A program made the position numbers and the translations under genes. A stretch of DNA of 64,000 nucleotides from Acarospora socialis. Taxonomy: Eukaryota; Ascomycota; Lecanoromycetes; Acarosporales; Acarosporaceae. Shown here piece by piece: positions 49,049-61,396 of this stretch. Positions within the stretch are counted from its first letter, which is position 1; the number at the start of each line of letters is the position of its first letter. The DNA lies in the NCBI GenBank assembly GCA_025617375.2, contig JAMYGW020000001.1, forward strand, positions 3,224,001 through 3,288,000, read 5' to 3'. The notes under the pieces were generated by a model, which did not search any database, was not told where the DNA came from, and worked only from the letters and a program-made list of their open reading frames with translations.

Positions 49049-50779
49049 CTATGCCCTCTGCGCACACGCACTAACCGTCACAACGACGCTGGCCAACAGC
49101 TCCACCAGTAAGCCCAATACCCAAACGACGAGCCGAAACGCCGTATCCAGAACCCTCAGCACGCCTCTCGTCGTCCTCGGCAATTCCTTCTCACCTGCAG
49201 CATATTTCTCCAGCAACGACCCGACTCCCTTGCCCTTCGTGCGGCCCTCCTCCATCTCCGCGATCGTGGGAGGCGCCGAGAACGTCATGGTCGGCGTCGG
49301 GCTCTGGAGCGCCGAGGAGGGCGGCCGGCGGCCCTCGAGCAAGGCGACGGTCAGGACGGCGGAGACGGCTACGTCGACGATGTAGAGGGAGGAGGGGTAG
49401 GCGCTCGTTAGGGCACGGGCGCTGATCGTCAGAGCTTGCGAGCGAGAGTCGAGGGAGACGAGAGGAGAGGTGCTGTCGGTGGGCGAGAGGAGACTGATGG
49501 CTCCCTTGGCGGCGCGGGTTGTGGAAGTGGAGGCTGTCAAGCCAGCGGTGCCTTCGACGACGATGGGGAAGGGTTGGGAGGAGCCGTCGAAACCGAGGGT
49601 CGGGTGGATGAGTTGGTAGGTACCTGAGTCGGCGTCGCGGCGTAGCTGGCAGCCTTCTCGCTCCGTGGCTCGGGCGACGGCTTCGGAGGTGAGTGCGTCG
49701 CGGTCTGGTTGTGGGAGGTTGTATTTGGATGCTGTACTGTTGGCTTGGTCCATTGCCATAAGAGCCGCCAATTTGGGGAAGATGAGCGTGATGAGGCCGT
49801 CTGCGGGTGGGAGATGGCGGGTTGAGGGCTCTAGGTCCAGCATGGCGATTGGAACGACGGTGTTGGCTTTGTGCGGGTGGTGTCGGCGGATTGTGACTTC
49901 CGAGGCGGTATGGGTTTGGAGGTCGTAGAAGGGTTGTGTGGCGGATGGGCCAAAGACCCAGGATTCTTGAGGGAATTCTGTGGCAGGTGCTCTGGACCTT
50001 TGTCAATGATGGGGGATCGAGGGTTGGTTTAGGGCTCCAACATACCGGCTGATTTGCATGTTGATGCGCTCGGGCAGCTTGCAGCTACTTTGTCCGTTGG
50101 CTGCTTCCCACAAGTTTCCGAGTTCCTCGATTGTTGAATATTTCACCACCGTGGTTTCAGATGCGCTCCCTAACGGCGTCATTCTTAACACCTCGGCTTT
50201 TCCTTCCCTGGCCCCACCGCCTGCACTTCCTGGAGAGTATAGTGAAGGAGAGTACTCCGCTTTACTGATCACCTCTCGCGGTAGATTGGTCGGGCTCGCA
50301 TTCGCGGGATCGGGGTGATACCGCTGCTGAGAGAGCGGGAGATTAGGGTTATATCGGGGGAAAATGGATCGCATCAAGGGGGATCGGGTCTCGGTTGTGG
50401 AAGCAACGCTGTCGCTTCTGACGAGCGTGGGAGATGTCGAATGAGTCGATCGATTGAGGGAGTCCGCTGGAGAGGCTGCGCGGAGGGGAGCCGGTGACGC
50501 GGCCCCTCGACGTTCACAGAGTTGGCTCGTAGGGGTGTTTGATCGTGACCGTTCAGCTACATGAGCTTTTGGTGGGCTTGATATCAGGGTGCTTGTTCTG
50601 TTATCTTCGAAGACTTGGATGACAACCGCTTTGGTGCCATTGTCGCTTGCTTTGACTTCCTCGACTATCGGCTCAGGGAACTGAGCTTTCACCGGATAGC
50701 GACGGCTCCCTTTCCGCTTTGGTCCGTTTTTGTAAGGGTTAGATGAGGGGAACAGCTGAAGAGTGGTCGTAGGAGACAT
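49049..50779 (-). CDS. Fungal protein of unknown function with C-terminal hydrophobic tail
   Basis: Two exons, 50779-50046 and 49991-49049, give 558 aa; the intron (54 bp, GTATGT...GTCCAG) keeps frame. The N-terminal half is Ser/Pro-rich and probably disordered (SPTTTLQLFPSSNPYKNGPK; TPTSQLCERRGAASPAPLRA). The central part appears folded: EELGNLWEAANGQSSCKLP, EFPQESWVFGPSATQPFYDL and LITLIFPKLAALMAMDQANS. The end is a membrane-type helix, RLVVWVLGLLVELLASVVV, that would make it a tail-anchored protein. I recognise it as a type conserved in filamentous ascomycetes but know no function. No catalytic motif is visible. Confidence 0.8.
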
Positions 50780-53700
50780 GATCTGAATTAAAACTATCTT
50801 CTGGAAGTATCTTGGGATTTATACCAGTTAGGCTGCTAAAAGCCAAATGCCTTGACAAGATAAAGAATGTGGACGGAGAACGAAACAGCTCAGCTGTGAA
50901 GCGATATCGCGCAGCGACGTCGACTGAAAGAAATGCGTAAATGGAAGAATCAAACGCAGAGAAGTACAGAGAAGAAAACACAGGATCATCTTCGTGGAAT
51001 CGCTCTCCCTATAGACAACCTCGTTGCTGTCTCCTATCCACCCACACACTTGCCAGAAGTCTCGATTGAGCAGACACACAGCGGTAAGAGCGATGAAGAT
51101 GACTGACGAACGATATCTCCAGCCTTGCCAAAGCCATTGCCTCTCTCCAATGATACTGGAGGACCGGGGAAACATCAGGGTTGGGGAACATGGTGGTTGG
51201 CGCTTACTGATAATAATAATATTGTGACTGGCTCATTATTGGCCAGTGCTTACCGGGCCCTTTATCTTTAGTGGCTTCGCTTGGCCTGGCGGCTCCAAAG
51301 GCGGCGGTTCGCTAAGCTTCGTCCCTATTTCCGTTTCGATACCTACCTTATTCAGCTTGGAGTCATGCACGTCGATCACTGACCTCCTCATCGAGAATCA
51401 GACGTGATCTTCAATCTGGACCACCTCTCTCTCACAACGTAGACTCCATCTTCGACCGGATCAGACTCTGGCAGCAAGCGCCCCCCAAAGCACGGATTGT
51501 AGGAAGGGTATAATGATATGGTCCAAGACTTTGGTTGCTTTAGCATCACTAAGTCTTCAGGTGCTTCAATGCCGTTACAACCAATAGTCTTCTGTCAGGG
51601 ACATCATCAGCGAGACCTTCTTACTACGGATTCCACGGACTGAGATTGCAGCAAGTTTGTCTTTTGAAGTATGTTACCGAACATTGTCTGCGGAGGAATT
51701 TCACTGCCTGTATTCCCGGTGTATTTTCCGGACCTGTCGCAACGTCTAGTCTGTCGCTTTACTAAGCCCAAATTGACAACTGGCTGGCCCTATTTGGCAC
51801 CTCCTATCAACCTCTTAGATCAAGCTTCACGAGCGGACGCGCGGAGCGACCTCCCACAACAGAACCAAGCCTACTATCTCATCCGGGCTTGCTGGAATGA
51901 GCCGAATGTACCCGGTGGTCTCCAGCTAGAATTGTACGCTGCGAGGGAGCAACCATATCGAGGAAGATGCTCGATCGAAGACCGTGATTGCAGCATTAGG
52001 CAACCTCCAGTCGGCCCAACACGAACTCCACGCAGATCCTCGGCTTAGCCTCGAAGATGCCAGGGAGACTGCCTTTGCCTTTTTGGTCGATGATCAGACA
52101 CTTCTGTGTCCAGATACTTCCATGACCTTCCTGTTCGCAAATATGTCTGCACATTGCAGCGCCACTCGTGAATCAACAGCAATGAGCTGACGAGTCTTGA
52201 AGCAACGTATTTCCGTGTACCAAGGACTTCTCTCATTCTTTTCGCGCTGTGCGATTGAGAAGAAGGTGCGAGGATTAACATGAGGGAATTTTGTATGGCT
52301 GGGTTACCGCACCGGTGCTGCTCTCACATGCTTTCTCAGAACCTTCTTCATTGCTTCTTTCAGCTTCTTGCAGGTTGAAAGATCGTCTGCCCCAGTCGAT
52401 GAACTTGTTGGGGGCTTTCAGACACCATACCGTTGGTGCCAAGTGTCACGGTGCAATCAACCGTCTGGTCGCGTGTTTGTGTTCCCAATTGAGCCTTTCG
52501 CAGCTTTTCAGACACTTGTCTCAAGTAACAGTCTGATTATGTTATGAGCATACAATGTCACCTTCTTACAACCTGTCCGGCCCAATTGGGGCAAAAGTTA
52601 CTATCAGTGTTACACGAGGAACACAACGGTCAGCTCATGTCGTGTCACAGGTGGCGCGGCTGATTACCTGCAGCTGCACTCCAGATCAACTACCATGTGT
52701 TGCCTGACTAATTTGACCGTCAGAGGCTGACTTTGCAGGACAGATGGAGTTGCGAGTCAGTCATCCTATGTTGGCATGCAAGCGAACAACCAGCGGGATC
52801 GCACATGCTGGACGGTGCTCCGCACAGATCACCACTGCGTAGCTTTCATGGAAGGGTTCAATTGTCTGCAAGTGACTACAAGGTACCTTGTACCGAATAG
52901 TCAATCTTGGCTACTGATGGTGTTGAACACTCAGGTGAGTAACAATTTTGGCATATCTGCAGTTGCCAAGTTTCATCAGGACAAGGATGCAATAACGCTC
53001 TGCCTAAACTACCGAAGACTGAATGACATAAGTAGTATGGAGCATGCGGGACGTTTTGAAGGTCAATGCAAGCTATCAAGATGCACGAAACTGAAAGGAG
53101 ATACGATGCGAGACCGGATCTCGGCCGGCTATGTCACCTGGAGAATTTATCAATCATCTGGAGTACAGAGCTAAAAGCCCGACTCCAGTTTTCACCAGCA
53201 ACTGCCGGCAAGCACTCGTCCAACAGCAAATTGCTCATCCACGGACCTTGAAGCGCCGCCACCTAATTGAAAACTCTATCACGCTGAAGAGGAGAAAGAG
53301 TTGAGACCGTTGGTTCAGGACTTCATGCGACTGAAGCGCCTGGTCCTATTATCTCCCCAACGCGCGATTATACCCGACGTTGTCATTAGCGCCCCCTCAA
53401 ATCTTGCCTCTACCGCTACCTGGAGTGCTTCGTACATCTATCGGGGTTTTGGCGATCTAGCACCAGCTACTGAATGCACGGATACTGAATAATTAGCGAT
53501 GCCACCCCGTCAGCATCACACACGGCTACCGATACGGAGCATATCCTCCACAGCTCACGATTGATCCACTCGTCATGCTGAGCATCCACAACGCCACATC
53601 TCGTATAGCAAATCGAAGAAATAAGTCATCTGCCCAATCTACACACTAGCCCGACTTGCAAGACGCGCACCACTAGTTATGCAGCACCCCGACACGGAGC

Positions 53701-55841
53701 ACGAGTCGTGTAACAGATTTCCCCAGAGTACCATCATATCGACTACTCCCTTCGGTGCCACGGAAGTGCTGCGAATGCGCCAATGCCTGCACCGTACATC
53801 CTGGTAATCTCCCAAGTCTTCATCGTTGGGATGGTGGGCCTGGCTGCCAGAGCCTACGAACAAGTCCGTGGATCTATCGAGGACCTCAACTGAAGCATAG
53901 GCATCCTACCTCGCCAAAACGACCCGTTGTGTATCGTAACCGAACGAGCTCAAGCTCGTCACCAGTTGGCAGCCGCTCTTGGACGTCGTTTCGGCCCGCT
54001 CCGTCGCCGCCAAGCGGGAAGGCGGGCTTGGTCGTGTGGTACAACAGCGACCATCACCCTGCATCGAAGGTCTGTGCTTTACAGACGTGACACAAGGTAC
54101 GGGCCGGACGAGAGTAGGCATAACGAACGGTAAGGTAGTGAGTACGAAAGCCATTTCATAGGAACGGTATCGAGTCGTTAATATCGGAGGATAACTTGGA
54201 CATGATAGTTCCAGTCAATCCAGTCCCACCGCATACGAGTAAGCATACCAGAAGCATACCAGAACCCCGCATTTGAGCCGTGGCCCGTTCAAGCTCACTG
54301 GACGTTCCTTCTCCCCGCCTTCTCCCGTCTATCTTGACGTCAATGGCCGCCGGACAGTATCAACGGATTAGTGGGAAGGTGGCTGACAGAAGAGTACCTC
54401 GATTCTTTACCGACCTGCAACACCACTTCGGTACAGGTGCCAAGATATATAGTCTCTTCACGTCAGGATACCAGCATAGACCATGTGCGCGCCGCGAAGA
54501 CTCTGTCGCACACATCACCTCGAATCAAGCGGCGACAGCTCAACAACAAACGACCCGCAGTGATGAACGCAACCGTGCTGGTGGCGCGTGGCGGCAACGT
54601 CCACTTCTGCCTCCGATAGCATACATCATCCTCCCACCTAGGGTAAGGTAGGCACATTGGACGGGTCTGCAAAGTAATCAATCGACCAGCTCATATTGTC
54701 CGATCCCATCTCGGTTCGTTGAGTGGGCAACACGTTCATGATCTCGAGCGCAACTCTTGGAATCCATATCTAAAGAATACGGGTACGAATTGCACGACCA
54801 GACTCATCTAATGGGTATCTATCTACAAACAAACGTGCGTGCGTGCGTGCGTTGTATGCGGGGCATTTTGGCTCTTTCCCGGTTTTATCGTCGCAAACTC
54901 CATCCCCCACCCTTGCTCGTCGAGCTCACACCATGCGAAACAAAAACGCCCGGACGAAATCGAAGTCGGAGCCATGGCCATTCCCTAAGCCCAGGCCAAT
55001 GCCAAAAGGCTACCGATCCATAAGCGCCATGCCGACAACCCTCCCTTCACTTTTGATTTTGATTTCGGTTTTTGGTTTGATTTTAATTTTTGGGTTCGAT
55101 GGAGCTAGCGAACGAGTGCTGCGGTGGTCGAAGAAAAAAAAAACGATGCTGCAGGGCACAGCCACTCGGCTAAGCTTCTGGTGCAGGAGGATCGACGTGG
55201 GGAGATCGCATGTGCTGCAATAAGGCCCTTGCCGCATGAAACGAAACGCCCAACGTCACCCCCATTGCGATTTGCCGGTTTCATTCGGTTTCGACTGCTG
55301 TAAGGACGTTGTTTTTTGTCAATTTTTTTTTGTCGAAGTGTTGGTGTTTTTGCCGACCACAGGCGCGACCGGGGTTTTTTCGCAGCTCTTTTTTCCCTTC
55401 TCGGACTAGAGCGGAGAGATGGGGCACTGCCACGAAACGGAAGGTGGACGTGCTGCGTGGTGGTGAGTGCGTTGTTGCGCTTTGTCTGGCTGGACCGAGG
55501 GTTGTTTGGACGGGACAGGACTGGACTGGACTGGGCAACCGGGGCTTTGCGATTGGTATTAGGCGTCGCTGGTGTTCGACGGGTACTGGGAAATGTCAAC
55601 CGACGCTCTAGTGATAGATAGAGAGAAGGTAGGAAAGCACACGTAATTGAATCAGAACCGAACCGTACCGAGCTCGGGACGAGAAGTAACAGAAAGCAAC
55701 CAACGTCATTCTTCTCGTCCGCATCGATTACGCCCCCGCGGTCTCGTGTGGCCGGGGGGCAACGTATGAGTTTGTCTCCGCTCGCCCCGACGCCGCCGTC
55801 GCGGGGCAAGCCGAAGCGGGAGAGCGGTCCTGTGCCTCTGC
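50780..55841. other. 5-kb gene-poor region
   Basis: No gene is convincing across 5 kb. Open frames near 51671-52190 and 52776-53174 have protein-like stretches but no starts, splice signals or families I can support. A GTGC tetranucleotide repeat lies at about 54836-54855. T-rich tracts around 55050-55140 and 55310-55330 produce spurious frames. The left end should hold the promoter of the 558-aa protein gene. Base composition is ordinary with abundant CpG, so the region is not mutated like the transposon island. Confidence 0.45.
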
Positions 55842-56379
55842 CTACGCCTTGTAGGTACAGGGCCGGCAGGTCTTGAGCTTGCAGTAATTGCACTCGAAGA
55901 TGAACCAGTGCGGGCCGGACTGGCAGATGCCGCAGTTCCACAGGATCAGCGAGGTGTCGGATTTGATGATTTGGAAGGAGTGGTTGCATTGGCCTGGGTT
56001 TGCCATCCGGGTCGATATGTGGGGAGGGGCCGGGGTGGGAAATGTGTCGAGGCTTGCTGGTGAGAAGGTCTGCAGAGATGCGGTTAGGATCGCGTCGTCG
56101 ACGTGGAAGGGGAGGGAGCTCCTACGGAGTTGCTGAGGTGTCAGGTTGTCGTCGTTCGACGGTGGGCAGGTGGCTAAGGCGCTGAGAGAGTTTAGATAGA
56201 GAGAGAGAGAGAAAGACAGAGAGAGCGCTGAAGCGGTAGAGCAGCGGAAGCAGATCTCGAACTATGTAAAGGAAGTCTTGCGTGTACTGACTTCGCGGGA
56301 CCAAGAGCACGATATTATGGCTTGCGGGTATGGTACGAGGACTCGTAGGAAAAGGGCAAGCTTGAGGTCTTCCTCTCAT
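55842..56379 (-). CDS. Small conserved zinc-motif protein
   Basis: The 3' part is clear: on the minus strand from about 56175 to 55842 a frame reads LTPQQLRRSSLPFHVDDAIL, then MANPGQCNHSFQIIKSDTSL, then ILWNCGICQSGPHWFIFECN and YCKLKTCRPCTYKA before a TAG. It holds a CNH and three CxxC pairs (CGIC, CNYC, CRPC), spaced like a compact zinc-binding fold. I know similar short fungal proteins but no function for them. The 5' end is uncertain: a pyrimidine tract with a CTAAAC branch site and CAG acceptor at about 56190 suggests an intron, with a possible first exon starting at the ATG at 56379 (MRGRPQACPFPTSPRT). A frame that joins both cleanly was not found, so the left coordinate is firm and the right one is not. 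Confidence 0.7.
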
Positions 56380-59048
56380 TATATGTAGGTAGCGGCAGAG
56401 TGGTCAGAGCTTCGCGCCTGACGTCCCCCAAGCTCCCATCATCCTTTGATGAAGGTCATCTGTGGGGATATCGGCTCGAGCTCCTCTAGTCCAGATGCGA
56501 AGCAGCGTGGTGCAGCAAGGAAATAAGAGGAATCAGAAAAGTTTTCTGTTGGCTGGTGGGCGTATTCCCAACTTTTTCTCGGGCGAAGAATGAGGGAAAG
56601 GAGGACCATGGAGGAAAGAGAGAAGTCAAGACTGTGAGTAAGAGGAACCGGGGTATGATGCAGAAGAGAGAAAGAGGGCTTTGGAAATTGACAAGGAGGT
56701 AGGTAGGTAGAGTAACGGTGGAGTACTCTGATACATGGCCGTCAAATGATATGTGTGTAGACTACCTAGGTAAGGGACTGGATCTAAGAGTTACTCTCTT
56801 AGCCTCTTCCGGCTGAAGAAGTGTTAGATTCACCTGCAGTACCCTACCGAAGTTAAGTGTAATGAGCGTAAAAGCGAAAGTGAAATACGACATGAAGGCT
56901 AAGTAGTTAGACTCCAAGCTCTCAGCAGGTGTCAACGGTCGTCGATACTTGAAGATACTTCTTCCAAAGAGAGCCGATCCGATTCGATAGGAAGGTGACG
57001 GATCATGAGATGGGGAAGGGGGGTCGGATAAACTTCACCAAATCCCTAATCGGCGATAGTGCCATTGCTTGAGCCGTATGTGTACACAATTTGACAGATG
57101 CGTGAAGGGTTGATCAGGTACCCACCCAATCATCAGTGCTATCCGTCCTCCTTAAGCGGTGAGCCGCCATTAGGTAGAGAAGACTCGAATAAAAAGTTGG
57201 TATGACCAGGTTGAGGGCCAGTCGTCCATGTAAGATATCTCACTAGAAGTACGATGGATGTGTCGCAACCCTGGCAGAACACTGATTGATGCGCCGTTAG
57301 TGGAGATCTTCAAGAACGTTGGTTGTGGTGGTACTCTACATTCATACTCGAAGTACACGGGGCAAGAGGTCGAATTTTTAGTTCTGACCTGACGTCCTGA
57401 TCTGCCGGCCTTGCTGATTCCATCGTGCATATTTGCTTGCAAAAGGTTGACATGACATCTACTAGGTATAGGTAGGTAAGGTAAGCCTTCTAAGGTATGG
57501 TACTTTCCCTAACTAAGGTATATGTAGTAGTATCCTCAGCCCCCACAATCTCGCGCTCTGCAGCACGAGTCGGGTGATGTCGGAAGTGGTCGACAGTAGA
57601 GGTTGCGGATATGGGGCAGTGGATCAGTGCAAGTGTGTATGTACATACCTTACACTTCATCATTCCTGCCCGTTTACCTGAGTGGAATGGGTGATGGTTA
57701 CCTTATGCGCGGTGGAAGTGCCCACCCAGTAGGTAGCGTACATCGAGGTACTTGTAGCTGTATGATATCCTCACCTCCAGACGAGATCAGCTTCTTAAGC
57801 GAGACTCGGTTCAGGAGGCTTAAGGCTTCATCTCGATTGAGTTAGTCCGGTGGCGCTCAGTACCTATCTACCTAGGCTTTAACGTTAAGTTAGACGCTAA
57901 TGCAGCGGTGCGAATCCGGGTCCATGGTAAGGGATCTAGACGCCTGATTCGGTAAATCCCACATGGCCAGGGTCGAGGCGCCCTTCCACCTCCCACCGAT
58001 CTGGATTGTAGTGCTAAAACGCTTTTTGGGACAGAGGATCTTCAGTGCAGTGCCCATCGTCCGGTTGTGGCGGTCGCTCTGGATTGTATTTGGGTACAAT
58101 GTACCTAGAGGTACCTTACTGCAACGGACGGAGGCTTACGTAACCGAGGTAGTTTACACCATGTCCCGATAGGTAAAGCTCGGTGCGAGATATCACACTG
58201 CTCAGGAGTCTTACCTGACAGGTCCCATAAGGTAGGTAGGTATGTTCACGCTCTGAGTAGTGCATAACCGAAGGTACCTTACAGTTGCCACATGGCGTTG
58301 TTTCAAGACCCCCCCAACGTTGCCCCGGCTGCTTCGGTCCGGGATTGGAACGATGCAAGTACGTTGCCATTACCGTCCCCCGAATTCCTTCAGCCTGATC
58401 AATGGACAGGGCCGAACTGATCGAGACCCGGTGCAGAAGCGAAGGCTTCGACTACGACACACCACACAGACCTCCAGGGCCGGTATCGGACCAATCTGTC
58501 AGGTTCGAGGGCATATGATGCGTCAGGTATCATTGATATGTCAGGCAGCTCGCCTGGGATATGTGTTGACAAAAGAGTACTCTGCCTCTGCATGTTTGAT
58601 CGGAGAGTTTGATCGAGATTTCTTGCCGTCATCTGTGAAACGTAGACACGTTGCCCGCATGTTCGAGAGGTTCTCTTGCACCGCCTCCACCGATCTCGGA
58701 GGAAACCCCAGAGAGCGAAGCAGAGCCAGAAAGAAGTGCCTTCGGTCCTCGATGTGTTTGCATCTGCCAACGCTCCGTTAAGGACAGCTTTCTGGTCGGA
58801 AAGAAGTCCTTGCAGTACCCCGAAGGTTCTGCGTCGCTGGGTGAAATGAATAAAGAAATAGGCAAGAGAAAGAGACTTTGCGAGAAGCCCAACAGCTCCT
58901 GATGAGATTGCATTATATTATCTAACGTCAGACGGCAAGCGCCATGGCTCCGTGTGCCTCAGATCAAATCTAGAACCGCAAAGCGCAATCGCTAAAACGC
59001 CAATCTAGCCACACCCGAAGCATGCAGGAGAATATCGTGAACATGCTG
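56380..59048. other. Gene-poor spacer rich in AGGTA motifs
   Basis: 2.7 kb between two leftward genes. Between 56695 and 58290 the words AGGTA/TACCT recur many times on both strands, sometimes in tandem (GGTAGGTAGGTA) and sometimes as palindromes (AGGTACCT, CCTAGG). No gene is recognised. The part near 58900-59048 should be the PRS5 3' UTR. Confidence 0.5.
56695..58290. repeat. Dispersed AGGTA/TACCT motif cluster
   Basis: More than a dozen occurrences, for example near 56699 (GGTAGGTAGGTAGAG), 56762 (CTACCTAGGTAAGG), 57462 (CTAGGTATAGGTAGGTAAGG), 57725 (AGTAGGTAGCG), 57860 (CTACCTAGGC), 58106 (ACCTAGAGGTACCTTAC), 58230 (AAGGTAGGTAGGTATG) and 58272 (AAGGTACCTTACAG). The spacing is irregular, so this is not a microsatellite in the strict sense. 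Confidence 0.65.
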
Positions 59049-60809
59049 TCAGTCATCAAAGTGTTGAAACAGCTGCGAGATGCTCTCGCCATAATGGTTG
59101 CGTCGAATAGCCTCAGCTAGCAGGTGAGAGATATCCAGAACCACCAGCTTCTTCGAAGCCGCCACCTTCGCGGGAGGGATGGGATAGGAGTTCGTGACAA
59201 CGATGTAGTCGATACATTCACACTCTTCCATCTCCTCGAGCGAGTCGTTGCCGAAGAGACCGTGCGTAGCAATACAGTACACCTTCTTGGCCCCTCCCCT
59301 TTTCATGACAGTCTCAGCGGCGGCGATCCAAGATCCGGCCTTGTCAATCATGTCGTCCATGATGAAAACGGTTTTGCCCCTGACGTTTCCTACCAAGGTA
59401 ATGGTTTGCTCGAGCTCCGGGTTTTTGTATCCTTCTTCATCATCGTCTGAAGAAGCAGCTGCGTCGATGGAGCCGCCTAAGGCACCGTCGGGCTGGAACG
59501 ACGATACGGTCGATATAAACGAAGACATCATCGGGTCTGGCTCCTCCATGTGCAAGGAAGTCATGCGATCACCCGGTAATGTGGCAACAGAGGCTGACAT
59601 GGCTGATAAGGCGGGTGACGGATAATCGTCATCGACAATGTGTCCTTGGACGAGGCGCCCAGTAATGACCTCCCGTGCTCGCTCGTCGGTGTACTCGTCT
59701 GCCGAAGACTCTTCAGGGGTGTGGAAGGGTTGAGTCGTAGCGATATCGTTGATATCGTCTGTAGGGCGGGTGCGCATGTTGGGAGGAGAGGTTGATTCGA
59801 CGCGTGTGGATTGTATTAGCGGACTCGAACCAAGGTAGCCATTCGTTGAGCGGAGAGGGACTGAAGTAGGTTGAGAGCTGCCGCCTGTCTGTAATCGTAG
59901 TCTTTGTGAGGGCTTCCGTCGCAGCCTCGCATTCTCGTCATGTCCCATCGGATCAATCTGTGCTTCTGAGTTCACTTCCGCAGCAGTTGTATGGTCCGTA
60001 TCGCATGCACCGTCCGTTCCCAAACTTTCCCGTATAATGGCACTATCGAACATCATACTCCCAGTCATATTAGGCCTTCGCCGGTCCGTAGTGACGATGC
60101 CGAAGTTAAGCTTCAGGGCGTCGGCTAGGGATGTCACCCGTTTCGTCCCCCCAGGGTTCTTACTGACCACAACGGCTTCCTTCCAGCCGGGCACATGGGT
60201 CCTTATCCACCGGGCAATCAAAGGTTCGGCATGAAGATTGTCCACCGGCTTACCGAAGAAGCCTTGCATTTGAGAAGCCTAGTGAGATGAGCAGGTGCAA
60301 GATATCAACAGCAGACGGACCCACGTGAAGATCAACTGTAATGACATGCTGTATACCGGCCACGGAGAGGAGGTTTGCGAGCATACGAGCGGTAATAGCT
60401 CCACGATGAGACTTCTTTTTCGATTGACGAGAGTACGGAAAATATCTTTATACGCTCAGCTTCAATTCACGAGACGTAGAGACTTGGTAAACGTACGGCA
60501 TAACGGCTAAAGGCGTCAGCGAGGAAATGTAGGTCGCCCGCTGGACTGACCGGTGATGGATTTGGCAGACCCTCCCTTGCAGGCAGAGATCATAATCAAG
60601 AGCTCCACTACGTTGTCATTGATCCTGCTGCTACCGCTCTGGACTATGAAGACGTCCTGATCACGGATTGACGTGCCTATACTGACACTCGTCTCCCCAT
60701 TGCTGAACTTTTTGAGCTCACAGGCCGCTGGAAGAGTACCAAGACGTTCACAGATTGACTCAACCAGTAGAGGATGAGAAGACCCCGAGAAGATCTTGAC
60801 TCTACGCAT
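59049..60809 (-). CDS. PRS5: Ribose-phosphate pyrophosphokinase, Prs5-like
   Basis: PRPP synthetase subunit: ribose-5-phosphate + ATP to PRPP, feeding nucleotide, His and Trp synthesis. Exons: 60809-60551, 60506-60497, 60445-60325 and 60278-59049, giving 539 aa. The start MRRVKIFSGSSHPLLVE leads to ELKKFSNGETSVSI and DVFIVQSGS. A 10-nt micro-exon joins TAVMP to YFPYSRQSKKKSHRGAITAR; the next junction restores VDLHASQMQGFFGKPVDNLH. The ATP-binding region is followed by a non-homologous insertion of about 190 residues, rich in Ser, Pro and Asp, that interrupts the catalytic domain as in yeast Prs5. The PRPP loop reads DDMIDKAGSW, differing from the DDMxDTxGT of active subunits, which suggests a regulatory or scaffold subunit (inference). 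Confidence 0.92.
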
Positions 60810-61396
60810 ATTGCTAGTGCTTCGCCATAGATGTGCAGACCCAATTGATATACGAACTTCTTCAAAGTTGGGATACAGTCTACTCCGTATAGTGATTGTA
60901 ACTTCGCACAAAGTAAAATGCACTTGCAGAGCTCGTGCATGCATCTTCACAATTTTTCCGGGCTGCTTAGTCATGAAGAACATCATGACCCCCTATGTAC
61001 GCTTATGGCACTTGACCGCGACTCTGCTTTTCAGAGATGTGAGGAAGTTTGAAAAGAATTAGAGATCCGTTATAATGCAATACGTTTCTAACATCCTAGT
61101 TGTAAAAGCTTTGGAGCAGCTTAGAGATGAGAGTGTGGCGTCACACAGATCTGACGGCGCCAGAGATTGAGTGCTGGAAAGCACTTGGCGCGCGGAGTGG
61201 CATTTGAATGTCATTTCTCCCCAATACGTTCCCTCAATCGATCATCTGACGAGGACTCTTCGAGAGGTAGTCTCGTAGACCAGAGCAATCGAAAGAATGG
61301 AGACGCAGGACCAAGGAGCTAAAAGGAGGAAGGGAGGAAGGCGGCGTAAAACCGGTTAGTGATGATTGAAGTAGAGCAGGACCGCACGTAGAACTG
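60810..61396. promoter_or_regulatory. Divergent region PRS5 / Zn2Cys6 regulator
   Basis: 587 bp between two start codons facing away from each other; both promoters should be here. No other feature is recognised. Confidence 0.4.

Noticed and set aside
51671-53174. Several 60-130-codon frames that look partly protein-like
   Set aside because: None has a supported start, intron or family, and competing frames on the other strand are equally long.
54933-55223. Plus-strand frame with one hydrophobic segment
   Set aside because: The hydrophobic run comes from a T-rich simple-sequence tract. No conserved motif or splice signal supports a gene.
55105-55989. 294-codon minus-strand open frame
   Set aside because: Low-complexity Arg/Ser/Pro translation over T-rich and G-rich tracts with a non-ATG start. 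Its left end overlaps the true zinc-motif exon in another frame.
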